Part shown: positions 30,796 to 37,867 of the stretch, piece after piece
How the letters are laid out: the number at the start of each line of letters is the position of its first letter
Numbering within the stretch: the stretch's first letter is position 1
Origin: Streptomyces sp. V3I8
GTDB lineage: Bacteria > Actinomycetota > Actinomycetes > Streptomycetales > Streptomycetaceae
Direction: 5' to 3'
Length of the DNA: 64,000 bases
Assembly (NCBI RefSeq): GCF_030817535.1
Contig: NZ_JAUSZL010000002.1
Location: 4,154,001 to 4,218,000, forward strand
Translations under genes and position numbers: made by a program
The notes under the pieces: generated by a model
The model's input: only the letters and a program-made list of their open reading frames with translations
The model's database searches: none
Told to the model about the DNA's origin: nothing

Positions 30796-31038
30796 TCACC
30801 GCACGAGGTCAGCGAGTGGAACGTCGAGGACGCGGGCGATCTTCATCAGCGTGGAGAGCTTCACGTCTTCCCCGGTCTCGACACGCCAGATGGTCACGCG
30901 GTCGATACGTCCGGCGAGGATGACCTGTTCCTGGGTGAGCTTCTGCCGCTCTCGCTCAGCACGGATACGGGCGCCGATGGTTCGGCGGTGGTCGGTGATC
31001 CAGGTGTCATCGTCGGGCAGCTCTTGCACTCGCCCCAC
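30796..31038 (-). CDS. XRE-family repressor-like regulator, 80 aa
   Basis: The sequence is a single Cro/C1-type helix-turn-helix with Leu-Thr-Gln-Glu-Gln-Val-Ile-Leu-Ala-Gly-Arg-Ile-Asp near residues 33-45. Thr-Ile-Trp-Arg-Val-Glu-Thr-Gly and a closing Leu-x-x-Ile-Ala-x-Val-Leu helix follow. No dimerisation or protease domain follows. GTG 31038 is the longest start; GTG 31029 is possible. A TGCTGAA-type palindrome lies 26 bp upstream. It sits at the right end of the element and may maintain lysogeny or control the end genes. Confidence 0.85.
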   Translation of the reverse strand: MGRVQELPDDDTWITDHRRTIGARIRAERERQKLTQEQVILAGRIDRVTIWRVETGEDVKLSTLMKIARVLDVPLADLVR

Positions 31039-31063
31039 GCTCAGGCGACGATGATCACAAGTC

Positions 31064-31081
31064 TGCTGAATGCGTTCAGCA
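31064..31081. promoter_or_regulatory. Palindrome upstream of the XRE gene, operator candidate
   Basis: TGCTGAATGCGTTCAGCA has perfect 7-bp arms around a 4-bp centre. It lies 26 bp before the GTG of the XRE regulator, the expected place for an autoregulatory site. Confidence 0.6.
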
Positions 31082-31172
31082 TTTGGCGATCATGGGCGGA
31101 TAGACCTGCCGACGCGTTGGGGCTCAGGGGCCCGCTCTCCACCCCAGAGCCCCGGAGAGGGCGCCGAGGCAG

Positions 31173-31210
31173 GAGCAGGGCGGCCACCTACCAGGTGGCC
31201 GCCCTTGCTC
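31173..31210. terminator. Strong stem-loop near the element end
   Basis: The arms GAGCAGGGCGGCCACCT and AGGTGGCCGCCCTTGCTC (one bulge) enclose a 3-nt loop. No gene ends nearby on the plus strand; it may mark the end of a transcript from the element or insulate the tRNA side. Confidence 0.5.
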
Positions 31211-31273
31211 GTTCCCGGACTTTCGGGCCAGCAGCGGGCCAGCAGGGCGACACGAGACGGTACGAAAACGACT

Positions 31274-31310
31274 GAGTCCCCAGCTCCAAGTACCTGTGAG
31301 CTGGGGACTC
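31274..31310 (-). terminator. Terminator of the tRNA-Lys gene
   Basis: The arms GAGTCCCCAGCTC and GAGCTGGGGACTC (13 bp, perfect) lie 5 bp beyond the tRNA 3' end. On the minus strand a short T run (GTTTTC) follows. Other tRNAs in this window have comparable hairpins. Confidence 0.65.
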
Positions 31311-31315
31311 TTACG

Positions 31316-31388
31316 TAGACCCTGTGGGACTCGAACCCACAACCAATGGATTAAAAGTCCACTGCTCTGCCAATTGAGCTAAGGGTCC
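31316..31388 (-). tRNA. tRNA-Lys (TTT), likely attachment site of the element
   Basis: A 73-nt cloverleaf: acceptor GGACCCT/AGGGTCT, D stem GCTC/GAGC, anticodon loop CTTTTAA and T stem GTGGG/CCCAC with TTCGAGT. The first acceptor pair is G-U rather than G-C. The gene's 3' end faces the mobile element, which fits integration into the tRNA 3' half with the element restoring the gene. CCA is not encoded. Confidence 0.95.
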
Positions 31389-31532
31389 GTGCGTCGGCCG
31401 ACGCCGGTGCACGCACCGACCGGCGCCGGTGCAGGAACGAGCATAGCCGGACGCGGCCGGGACTCCGATCGGGTATCGGTGTCACGGCCGTGTCGGAGGA
31501 GCCGCACGAGGTGCGGAACCACGTGCGCGGTG

Positions 31533-33068
31533 TCACGGATCGAGTGGCTCCGGGACGCCGGCGCGGGCCGCCAGGCGGGCGCGGGTGCGCTCGTGGTCCG
31601 GGTTGAGGAACCAGTGGCGGGCCGAGGCGAACCACCACGCCGCGGCGAAGCCGAGGACCACCAGGACGGCGACGGGGGCGTAGTTGAAGGTGTCCCAGGT
31701 GACCGGTGAGACCTGGGGGAGCATGAAGAGGACCGTGATCACGCCGACCCAGACGACCGCCACGATGCCGATCGGACGGGACCAGCGGCCCAGGTGCCAC
31801 GGGCCCCGCTGGAAGTCCTCGCCCTTGCGCAGCCGCAGCAGCGTCGGGATGACGTACGCGATGTAGAGGCCGATCACCGCGATCGACGTCACCGCCGCGT
31901 ACGCGGTCACGTTGATCAGGTACGGCAGGCCGAGGACCAGCGCGGCCAGCGCCGCGAGCCACACCGCCGCGACGGGTGTGCGGGTGCGCGGACTCACCGA
32001 GTGCCACAGGTGCGAGTACGGCAGCGCTCCGTCGCGCGAGAAGGCGTAGATCATGCGGGAGTTGGCGGTCACCGACGCCATGCCGCAGAAGAGCTGTGCG
32101 CCGATGACGACGAGGAGCAGGAGCTTGCCCGCCGTCGCGCCGAGCGCGTCCAGCAGGATCTGGGCCGGCGGCACACCCGTCGGCGAGTCGAGGGCGCCTT
32201 CGTACGACTGGATGGCGAAGGTGAAGCCGAGCAGGAGCACGAAGCCCGCTATCCACGACGTCCAGATGGACTGGACGATGCCCTTGGGGCCGGCCGTGGC
32301 CGCGTCGTGCGTCTCCTCCGTCATGTGCGCCGAGGCGTCGTACCCGGTGAAGGTGTACTGCGCCATCAGCAGGCCGAGCAGCACGACGTAGAAGCTGCTG
32401 CCCCAGCCCGTGTTGTTCACGAACTCGGTGAAGACGAACGACGCCGACCGGTGGTGGTCCGGCGCGAAGGTCAGCGCGCCCACGATGACCGCGACACCCA
32501 CGACGTGCCACCACACGCTGACGCTGTTGAGGAGGCCGACGATGCGTACGCCGAAGGTGTTCAGCAGGCCGTGCAGGACGAGGATGCCCGCGAAGAGCAG
32601 GATCGTGCGGCCGGGGGTGACCTCGAAGTCGAACTGCAGGTTCAGGTACGCGCCCAGGAACGAGGCCGCGCCGAAGTCGATGCCCGCCGTCACCGCGACC
32701 TGGCCGAGGACGTTGAACCACCCCGTGAACCACGCCCAGGCCGCCGCCGTCCGGGGCGGGGCGAGGCGGTGGGCCCAGAAGTACAGGCCCGCGGAGGTGG
32801 GATACGCCGAACAGATCTCGGCCATCGCGAGCCCGACGAACAGGGTCATGAGCCCGACCGCGACCCAGCCCCAGGTGATCACGGCGGGCCCGCCGGTGTT
32901 CATGCCGAACAGGTACAGCGTCAGGCAGCCCGACAGGACCGAGATGATCGTGAAGGAGACCGCGTAGTTGGAGAACGCCGACATGCGGCGGGCGAGAACC
33001 TGGGTGTAGCCGAGCTGGGCCAGCCGCTCTTCGTCCGACAGCCCACTCACTCTGGCGTCATCTGTCAT
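31533..33068 (-). CDS. APC-superfamily amino acid permease
   Basis: The protein has 511 residues from the ATG at 33068, chosen because an upstream extension would read through a short tandem repeat. About 12 membrane helices are visible. The N-terminus has Ala-Gln-Leu-Gly-Tyr then Met-Ser-Ala-Phe-Ser-Asn-Tyr-Ala-Val-Ser-Phe, as in the ACT/GabP-like amino acid-polyamine-choline transporters. Thr-Gly-Tyr-Asp-Ala-Ser-Ala-His-Met-Thr-Glu-Glu-Thr lies near residue 250, a typical substrate-path segment. It probably imports amino acids or related amines by proton coupling. It stands alone on the minus strand beside the tRNA-Lys gene. Confidence 0.88.
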   Translation of the reverse strand: MTDDARVSGLSDEERLAQLGYTQVLARRMSAFSNYAVSFTIISVLSGCLTLYLFGMNTGGPAVITWGWVAVGLMTLFVGLAMAEICSAYPTSAGLYFWAHRLAPPRTAAAWAWFTGWFNVLGQVAVTAGIDFGAASFLGAYLNLQFDFEVTPGRTILLFAGILVLHGLLNTFGVRIVGLLNSVSVWWHVVGVAVIVGALTFAPDHHRSASFVFTEFVNNTGWGSSFYVVLLGLLMAQYTFTGYDASAHMTEETHDAATAGPKGIVQSIWTSWIAGFVLLLGFTFAIQSYEGALDSPTGVPPAQILLDALGATAGKLLLLVVIGAQLFCGMASVTANSRMIYAFSRDGALPYSHLWHSVSPRTRTPVAAVWLAALAALVLGLPYLINVTAYAAVTSIAVIGLYIAYVIPTLLRLRKGEDFQRGPWHLGRWSRPIGIVAVVWVGVITVLFMLPQVSPVTWDTFNYAPVAVLVVLGFAAAWWFASARHWFLNPDHERTRARLAARAGVPEPLDP

Positions 33069-33129
33069 GCCCCCAGCAATTCCCTCGCCGGGGGTATGAC
33101 ATGCGCCACAGTGTGGTTGATCTGGCCGA

Positions 33130-33207
33130 AACACGGCCCGGGAAGCACGGCCCGGGAAACGCGGTTCGGAAACGCGGTTCGGGAAGGCGGTTCGGGAAGC
33201 ACGGCTC
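33130..33207. repeat. Six tandem 13-14-bp repeats
   Basis: Units follow the pattern A(A/G)C(A/G)CGG(C/T)(C/T)CGGGA, for example AGCACGGCCCGGGA and AACGCGGTTCGGGA. They lie in the gap upstream of the permease gene and behind the reductase gene. The variation is too regular to be chance. Confidence 0.7.
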
Positions 33208-33240
33208 GAACCATGGCGCTCCGGTGGTGGGCGCCTCGTG

Positions 33241-33885
33241 TCACTTCCGCCAGAACAGGTGGTGCGTGACACCACTGGCGCTGGGCACGACCTCGAGGTG
33301 GAATCGGTCCGTCAACTCGTCGGGGGACTCCCAGAGCCGGAGCCCGGAACCGAGTTCCACCGGTGAGACGGCCACGTGCAGGGTGTCGACGAGGCCGGCG
33401 TCGAGGAACTGCCGGATGGTGGTGACCCCGCCGCCGAGTCGGACGTCCTGGCCCCGCGCCGCCTCCCGCGCCTGTCCGAGGACCGTGGCGGGGTCGGCGT
33501 CGACGAAGTGGAACGTGGTGTCCGAGAGCGTGACCGGAGGACGTTCGTGGTGGGTCATGACGAACACCGGCGTGTGGAAGGGGGGCTCGTCACCCCACCA
33601 GCCGCACCAGTCGTGGTCGTGCCAGGGCCCGCGCTGGGGACCGAACTTGTTGCGGCCCATGATCTCGGCGCCGATGTTGCGTGCGAAGTCCCGTGTGAAG
33701 TAGTCGTCGAGGCCGCGGCTGCCTCCGGGGTCGGTGCGCATGGGCCAGCTCGCCGTGGCGCCGGCCCAGGCGAACAGCCTCCCGGGGTCCACGTCGCCGA
33801 ACGGGCTTTCGAGGCTCTGGTGCTCACCGGCACCGATGCCGTCGCTCGAGACGCTGAAGTTCATGACTCTCAACAGCTGGTCCAC
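33241..33885 (-). CDS. RibD/dihydrofolate-reductase-like protein
   Basis: The protein has 214 residues. It has the fold pattern of the RibD C-terminal reductase family: an early strand Val-Met-Asn-Phe-Ser-Val-Ser-Ser-Asp-Gly-Ile, and Glu-Ile-Met-Gly-Arg-Asn-Lys-Phe near 74. Pro-Val-Phe-Val-Met-Thr-His near 108, Arg-Leu-Gly-Gly-Gly-Val-Thr-Thr-Ile near 149-157 (NADPH loop) and a late Ser-Gly-Leu-Arg-Leu-Trp follow. Members reduce pterin- or flavin-like compounds with NADPH. The true substrate is unknown, and such proteins are frequent orphan reductases in Streptomyces. An alternative start is the Met at residue 8. Confidence 0.85.
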   Translation of the reverse strand: MDQLLRVMNFSVSSDGIGAGEHQSLESPFGDVDPGRLFAWAGATASWPMRTDPGGSRGLDDYFTRDFARNIGAEIMGRNKFGPQRGPWHDHDWCGWWGDEPPFHTPVFVMTHHERPPVTLSDTTFHFVDADPATVLGQAREAARGQDVRLGGGVTTIRQFLDAGLVDTLHVAVSPVELGSGLRLWESPDELTDRFHLEVVPSASGVTHHLFWRK

Positions 33886-34090
33886 GTGTCTCCTCGTCGG
33901 GTCCGGTCGCGTGCTTGTGCGGCGAAGTGCCTCACACCAGGGCGTCGAACGGGACGTGGCCGGATCGACAGCGACCCGCGATTTTCTTCAAGGGAATGTG
34001 CCGGCGCGAAAGGTCCGGCGGAACGCAGCGCGAAGGGCCCGGACGACCGAGGTCGTCCGGGCCCTTCGCGCACTACGTCGTCAGCGGCCG

Positions 34091-36373
34091 TCAGCCGTTG
34101 CGCTTCCAGCGGGGCTTGTCGTCGCGGCGGAAGGACGAGCCGGAGCCCGAACCGGTGCCGGTGCCGGAGCCGGTGCCGGAGCCCGAGCCGGTGCCGCGGT
34201 GGTCGTCACGACGGCCGTACGGACGGTCGTGGCCGCCGGAGCGGAAGCCACCACCGGTGGGACGGTCGCCCTGGCGGTCACGGTTGAACGGACGGTCGCT
34301 GCCCCGGTGGCCGGCCGGACGGTCGTCACGGCGGAAGCCGCTCGCCGGACGGTCGCCCTCGCGGCGGTCACGGTTGAAGCCGCCCGAGGGGCGGTCGTCG
34401 CGGCGGTCGCGGTTGAAGCCGCCACCGGAGCCGCCCGAGGGACGGTCGTCGCGGCGGTCGTCGCGGCGGAAGCCACCGGACGGACGGTCGTCACGACGCT
34501 CGAAGGAACGGCCGGCGCCACGCTCGTCGTCCCGGCGGAAGCCGCCCGAGGGACGCTCGTCACGGCGGTCACGGTTGAAGCCACCGGACGAACGGTCGTC
34601 ACGGCGGTCACGGTTGAAACCGCCCGACGGACGGTCGTTGTCGCGGCGGTCGCGGTTGAAGCCGCCACCGGAGCCGCCCGAGGGACGGTCGTCGCGGCGG
34701 AAGCCGCCACGGTCGCCACCGCGGTCGTCACGGCGGAAACCACCGGACGGGCGGTCGTCGCGACGGTTGTCACGACGCTCGTAGTTGCCACGGTCGTCAC
34801 GACGCTGGCGCGGCTCGTCGCGCACCGGCTCGGCGCTGCCGGCGGCCTGCGCCGCCGGCTCCTGCGCCACGGCCGCCGCGGCGGCCTCGACGACGGCGGC
34901 GGCCTCGGCCAGCGCGGTCTCCGGGTCCTCGCCACGCTCACGCGCGGACCGCGCGATCAGCCGGTCGGCCTCCTCGCGCAGCTCGGCGGCACGCCGCTGC
35001 GCGCGCTCCAGCTCCTTGGTGAGCTGCGACACCTCGCGCTCGGCCTGCTGCGCCGCGTTGCCCGCGGACTCGGCCTGGACCTCGGTCATCGACCGGGCAC
35101 CCGTGATCTCCGCGACCTCCGGGTCGAAGGCGGCGCCGCCCTGGATGATGTGGCGCGTGGCGTCGACGCCCGCGTCCTCCATCTGGCGGAAGAGCTGCCG
35201 GCGCTGGTGCGGCAGGGAGAGCGACACGACCGTGCCGCTGCGCCCCGCACGGGCCGTACGGCCGGAGCGGTGCAGGTAGTCCTTGTGGTCACCGGCCGGG
35301 TCCACGTTCAGGACCAGGTCGATGCCGTCGACGTGGATGCCGCGGGCGGCGACGTCGGTCGCGACGAGCGCGTTGACGTAGCCCTTCTTGAAGTCCTCGA
35401 GGACGCGGGTGCGGGCGCCCTGCGTCATGCCGCCGTGCAGCGCGTCGGCCTTCACGCCCGAGTCGCAGAGCTGCTCGGCGATGCGGTCGGCGCCCAGCTG
35501 GGTGCGGACGAAGATGATCGTGCGGCCCTTGCGGGAGGCGATCGCGGCGGTGACCGGCGCCTTGTCCTTGGGCTTCACGATGAGGATGTGGTGCGACATG
35601 GTCGTGACGTTGCCCTGGGCGCTGTCGACCTCGTGCGTCACCGGGTTGGTCAGGTAGCGCTTGACCAGCGTGGAGATCTCGTTCTCCATGGTGGCCGAGA
35701 ACAGCATGCGCTGGCCGCCGCCGGGGATCTGGTCGAGCAGCTCGGTGACCTCGGGCAGGAAGCCCAGGTCGGACATCTGGTCGGCCTCGTCGAGCACGGC
35801 GACCTGGACGTTCTCCAGCGAGCAGGCGCCGCGGTTGATGATGTCGCGCAGGCGGCCCGGGGTGGCGACGAGGACGTCGACGCCGCGCTCCAGGGCGTAG
35901 ATCTGGTTGCTCATCGACGTACCGCCGCAGACGACCTTCATCTTCAGGCCGAGGACGTCGCCGTACGGCTGGAGGGCGTCCGCGACCTGCATCGCGAGCT
36001 CACGCGTCGGCGTGAGGATGATGCCGCGGGGCTTCTTCTTCTCGGTGTGACCGCCGGAGAGCTGCGTCAGCAGCGGCAGACCGAAGGAGAGGGTCTTGCC
36101 GGAGCCGGTGCGGCCTCGGCCGAGGATGTCCTTGCCGGCCAGGGCGTCCGGGATGGTCGCGACCTGGATCGGGAAGGGGCTGGTCACGCCGTTCTGCGCG
36201 AGCTTGCGGACGACGCCCTCGGGGAGACCGAGGTCGGTGAAGGTGACCTCGGGCGCCGCAGCGGCCTCGACGGTCGCGGGGGCCGCGTCGGCGGCGGGGG
36301 CCACCGGGGCCGCGGTCTCGTCGGGCGCCTCGTTCTCGGGCACGACGATGTGATCAGTACTGGAAATGGACAT
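34091..36373 (-). CDS. DEAD-box RNA helicase with long RDDR/GGF-rich tail
   Basis: The protein has 760 residues from ATG 36373. The Q motif (about 46-71) is followed by Walker A Gly-Arg-Thr-Gly-Ser-Gly-Lys-Thr (about 88-95), Pro-Thr-Arg-Glu-Leu, Leu-Asp-Glu-Ala-Asp (about 190), Ser-Ala-Thr and His-Arg-Ser-Gly-Arg-Thr-Ala-Arg. It remodels RNA using ATP. From residue 530 on, the tail is low-complexity, with many repeats of Arg-Arg-Asp-Asp-Arg, Ser-Gly-Gly-Phe and Phe-Asn-Arg-Asp-Arg. Such tails bind RNA and may drive condensation. A long 5' region with low GC (36374-36540) suggests regulation, for example by cold, as in other DEAD-box genes. Confidence 0.92.
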   Translation of the reverse strand: MSISSTDHIVVPENEAPDETAAPVAPAADAAPATVEAAAAPEVTFTDLGLPEGVVRKLAQNGVTSPFPIQVATIPDALAGKDILGRGRTGSGKTLSFGLPLLTQLSGGHTEKKKPRGIILTPTRELAMQVADALQPYGDVLGLKMKVVCGGTSMSNQIYALERGVDVLVATPGRLRDIINRGACSLENVQVAVLDEADQMSDLGFLPEVTELLDQIPGGGQRMLFSATMENEISTLVKRYLTNPVTHEVDSAQGNVTTMSHHILIVKPKDKAPVTAAIASRKGRTIIFVRTQLGADRIAEQLCDSGVKADALHGGMTQGARTRVLEDFKKGYVNALVATDVAARGIHVDGIDLVLNVDPAGDHKDYLHRSGRTARAGRSGTVVSLSLPHQRRQLFRQMEDAGVDATRHIIQGGAAFDPEVAEITGARSMTEVQAESAGNAAQQAEREVSQLTKELERAQRRAAELREEADRLIARSARERGEDPETALAEAAAVVEAAAAAVAQEPAAQAAGSAEPVRDEPRQRRDDRGNYERRDNRRDDRPSGGFRRDDRGGDRGGFRRDDRPSGGSGGGFNRDRRDNDRPSGGFNRDRRDDRSSGGFNRDRRDERPSGGFRRDDERGAGRSFERRDDRPSGGFRRDDRRDDRPSGGSGGGFNRDRRDDRPSGGFNRDRREGDRPASGFRRDDRPAGHRGSDRPFNRDRQGDRPTGGGFRSGGHDRPYGRRDDHRGTGSGSGTGSGTGTGSGSGSSFRRDDKPRWKRNG
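34095..34800. repeat. Internal repeats encoding the helicase tail
   Basis: Many degenerate copies of GGACGGTCGTCACGGCGG-like units and of CGGTTGAA(A/G)CC-containing units lie in the C-terminal coding region of the DEAD-box gene. Copy number probably varies between strains. Confidence 0.75.
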
Positions 36374-36606
36374 GCGAATGCGAAACCTTCCGGAGTCTCG
36401 TCGGCACGCGCCCGTCAACTCCGTGATTTCGCAAACGACCGCCTCAATGCGGTCAGCCACGGTAAGGGGAGAGTACGCGCCACGCGGCGCTCTATGATGG
36501 CGCCGGGCATTAGGATCAAACGATCTACTACCATACGCACCCTCTGCCGTTTCAGGCAAACCGGACCCGAATCCGCAGGTCAGAGGCGTGCGCTGGCCTC
36601 ATGGGC

Positions 36607-37125
36607 TCAGGCCGCGATGCCGGCCCGCGGCGCCGGCTCGCGGCGCTCGACGAGCTGCGGTTCGGGCTCCGGATGCGCCGAGGACGACGGCTCGGCGGTG
36701 CTCGGCTCCGGTGACGGCGGCGGCGTCTCCCGGGTGGGCGTCGGCTCGGGTGCCGGGCGGGTCGGCGTGGGCTGCTCCTTCGTCGGCGACGGCTTCCCGG
36801 GCCCGGGCTGCTTCCCGGTGGAACCGTCCTTGCCCGGCTTCTCCGGCGCGGCCGAACCGCTCTCACCGGCCGACGGTGACGCCGACCCGGAGGCGGACCT
36901 GCCCGGCTTGACCCGGGCGTGTTTTCCGTCACTCGTCCCGCGGCGGCCGGGGCCCACGCCGTTCACCGCCGTCCCGCCGTCGGATGCCCCGTCGCCCCGC
37001 CGCTGCGCCGAGTGGGAGGGAGTGGCCCGGTTCCCCTCGTCGTCACCGACGCTCATGCAGCCCGCGGAGGCGGCGACGGCCAGGGCCGCGGCGGCCAGAC
37101 GGACGGGTACGTACTTGGCGCGCAC
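36607..37125 (-). CDS. Pro/Ser-rich lipoprotein
   Basis: The protein has 172 residues. A signal peptide with basic start (Arg-Ala-Lys-Tyr-Val-Pro-Val-Arg) and hydrophobic core ends in the lipobox Ala-Ser-Ala-Gly-Cys (Cys 23). After it the sequence is low-complexity, rich in Pro, Ser, Gly, Glu and Thr, ending with Pro-Thr-repeat segments. It is probably anchored in the membrane and spans the cell wall. There is no folded domain and no recognised function. The gene stands between a zincin gene and the helicase on the same strand. Confidence 0.75.
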   Translation of the reverse strand: MRAKYVPVRLAAAALAVAASAGCMSVGDDEGNRATPSHSAQRRGDGASDGGTAVNGVGPGRRGTSDGKHARVKPGRSASGSASPSAGESGSAAPEKPGKDGSTGKQPGPGKPSPTKEQPTPTRPAPEPTPTRETPPPSPEPSTAEPSSSAHPEPEPQLVERREPAPRAGIAA

Positions 37126-37333
37126 GGGCAGCTACCTCCGGATGGGGTCCCCCCGGTGCCCGGACGGGCCCGGACGGCGCGGGGAAGGGAACGAGGGGTC
37201 CCCCTGCCCAACTCCCGCCGCCCGCAGGAGGACACGCGACCCTCCGCCGACGACACACGCACGGCCGGACCCCGGCCGCGCCTGAAGGCGTACGACCGGA
37301 CCCCGGCCGGACCCGAGGGCGCGCGGCCGGACC

Positions 37334-37684
37334 TCAGCCGTACCCGAGGGCGTGCAGCCGGGCGTCGTCGATGCCGAAGTGGTGGGCGATCTCGTGCACC
37401 ACCGTCACCTCGGTCTCGGCCACCACCTCCTCGCGCGTGGCGCACATCCGCAGCGTGGGCTCCCGGTAGATGGTGATCCGGTCCGGCAGCACCCCCGCGT
37501 ACCACTCACCGCGGTCGGTCAGCGGCGTCCCCTCGTAGAGCCCGAGCAGTTCGGGATCGTCGGCGGGCGGCTCGTCCTCGACGAACACCGCCACGTTGTC
37601 CATCAGCCGCGTCAGCTCCGGCGGGATCCGGTCCAGCGCCTCGGCGACCAGTTCCTCGAACTCCTCGCGCGTCATCTCCAGCAC
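37334..37684 (-). CDS. Zincin-like metallopeptidase family protein, 116 aa
   Basis: GTG 37684 gives the start Val-Leu-Glu-Met-Thr-Arg-Glu-Glu-Phe; the Met three residues later is the alternative. The family (PF06262-type) has a helical N-terminus with Phe-Glu-Glu-Leu-Val-Ala-Glu-Ala-Leu-Asp, the segment Glu-Asp-Glu-Pro-Pro, Leu-Gly-Leu-Tyr-Glu-Gly-Thr-Pro-Leu, and the zinc motif His-Glu-Ile-Ala-His-His-Phe-Gly near residues 100-107. The His-Glu-x-x-His motif is intact, but proteolytic activity is unproven for the family. It is close to full length. Confidence 0.85.
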   Translation of the reverse strand: MLEMTREEFEELVAEALDRIPPELTRLMDNVAVFVEDEPPADDPELLGLYEGTPLTDRGEWYAGVLPDRITIYREPTLRMCATREEVVAETEVTVVHEIAHHFGIDDARLHALGYG

Positions 37685-37867
37685 CCCACCATTGTCCGGT
37701 ACCGGCGCCCGGACGCCAGGGCCGTCCCGTACGGAACCGCGGGCCCGGCCGGTCCCCGGGGCCGGGCGGGGCGGCGGGAGGGGCGGCGGGAGGGCGGCGG
37801 GAGGGGCGGCGGCAAGGCGACGGGCCCCCACCGCATACCGGCTCCGCACTCTGGGCATACGGCCCGA

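Larger units (their letters stand above)
1..31315. mobile_element. Right part of an integrated phage/AICE composite element next to tRNA-Lys
   Basis: Almost all genes from the left edge to 29534 run on the plus strand with short overlaps. They comprise an AICE-like transfer module (about 1-8143) and a full siphovirus packaging, head, tail and lysis series (8549-29534), then a small regulatory block (29592-31038). The element stops at the 3' end of a tRNA-Lys gene, the usual target of tyrosine-recombinase integration, and ordinary chromosomal genes follow. No integrase, excisionase of clear type or replication initiator is visible, so the left end must be outside the window. Whether it is an intact prophage, a phage-plasmid-like hybrid or a conjugative element that captured phage genes cannot be decided here. 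Confidence 0.85.

Noticed and set aside
31124..31342. Possible integrase remnant beside the tRNA-Lys
   Set aside because: The frames here have no tyrosine recombinase motifs (Arg, His-x-x-Arg, Tyr) and the region is dominated by hairpins.
33069..33275. 69-residue N-terminal extension of the permease
   Set aside because: It would translate the tandem repeat region; the APC family start fits the ATG at 33068.
34095..34800. CRISPR-like appearance of the repeat region
   Set aside because: Repeats are coding, unequal in spacing and lack unique spacers; no CRISPR array or cas gene is seen anywhere in the window.
33734..37285. 1183-codon plus-strand frame across the helicase
   Set aside because: It mirrors the DEAD-box gene on the minus strand; the Thr/Val/Ala repeats come from the antisense of the RDDR tail.
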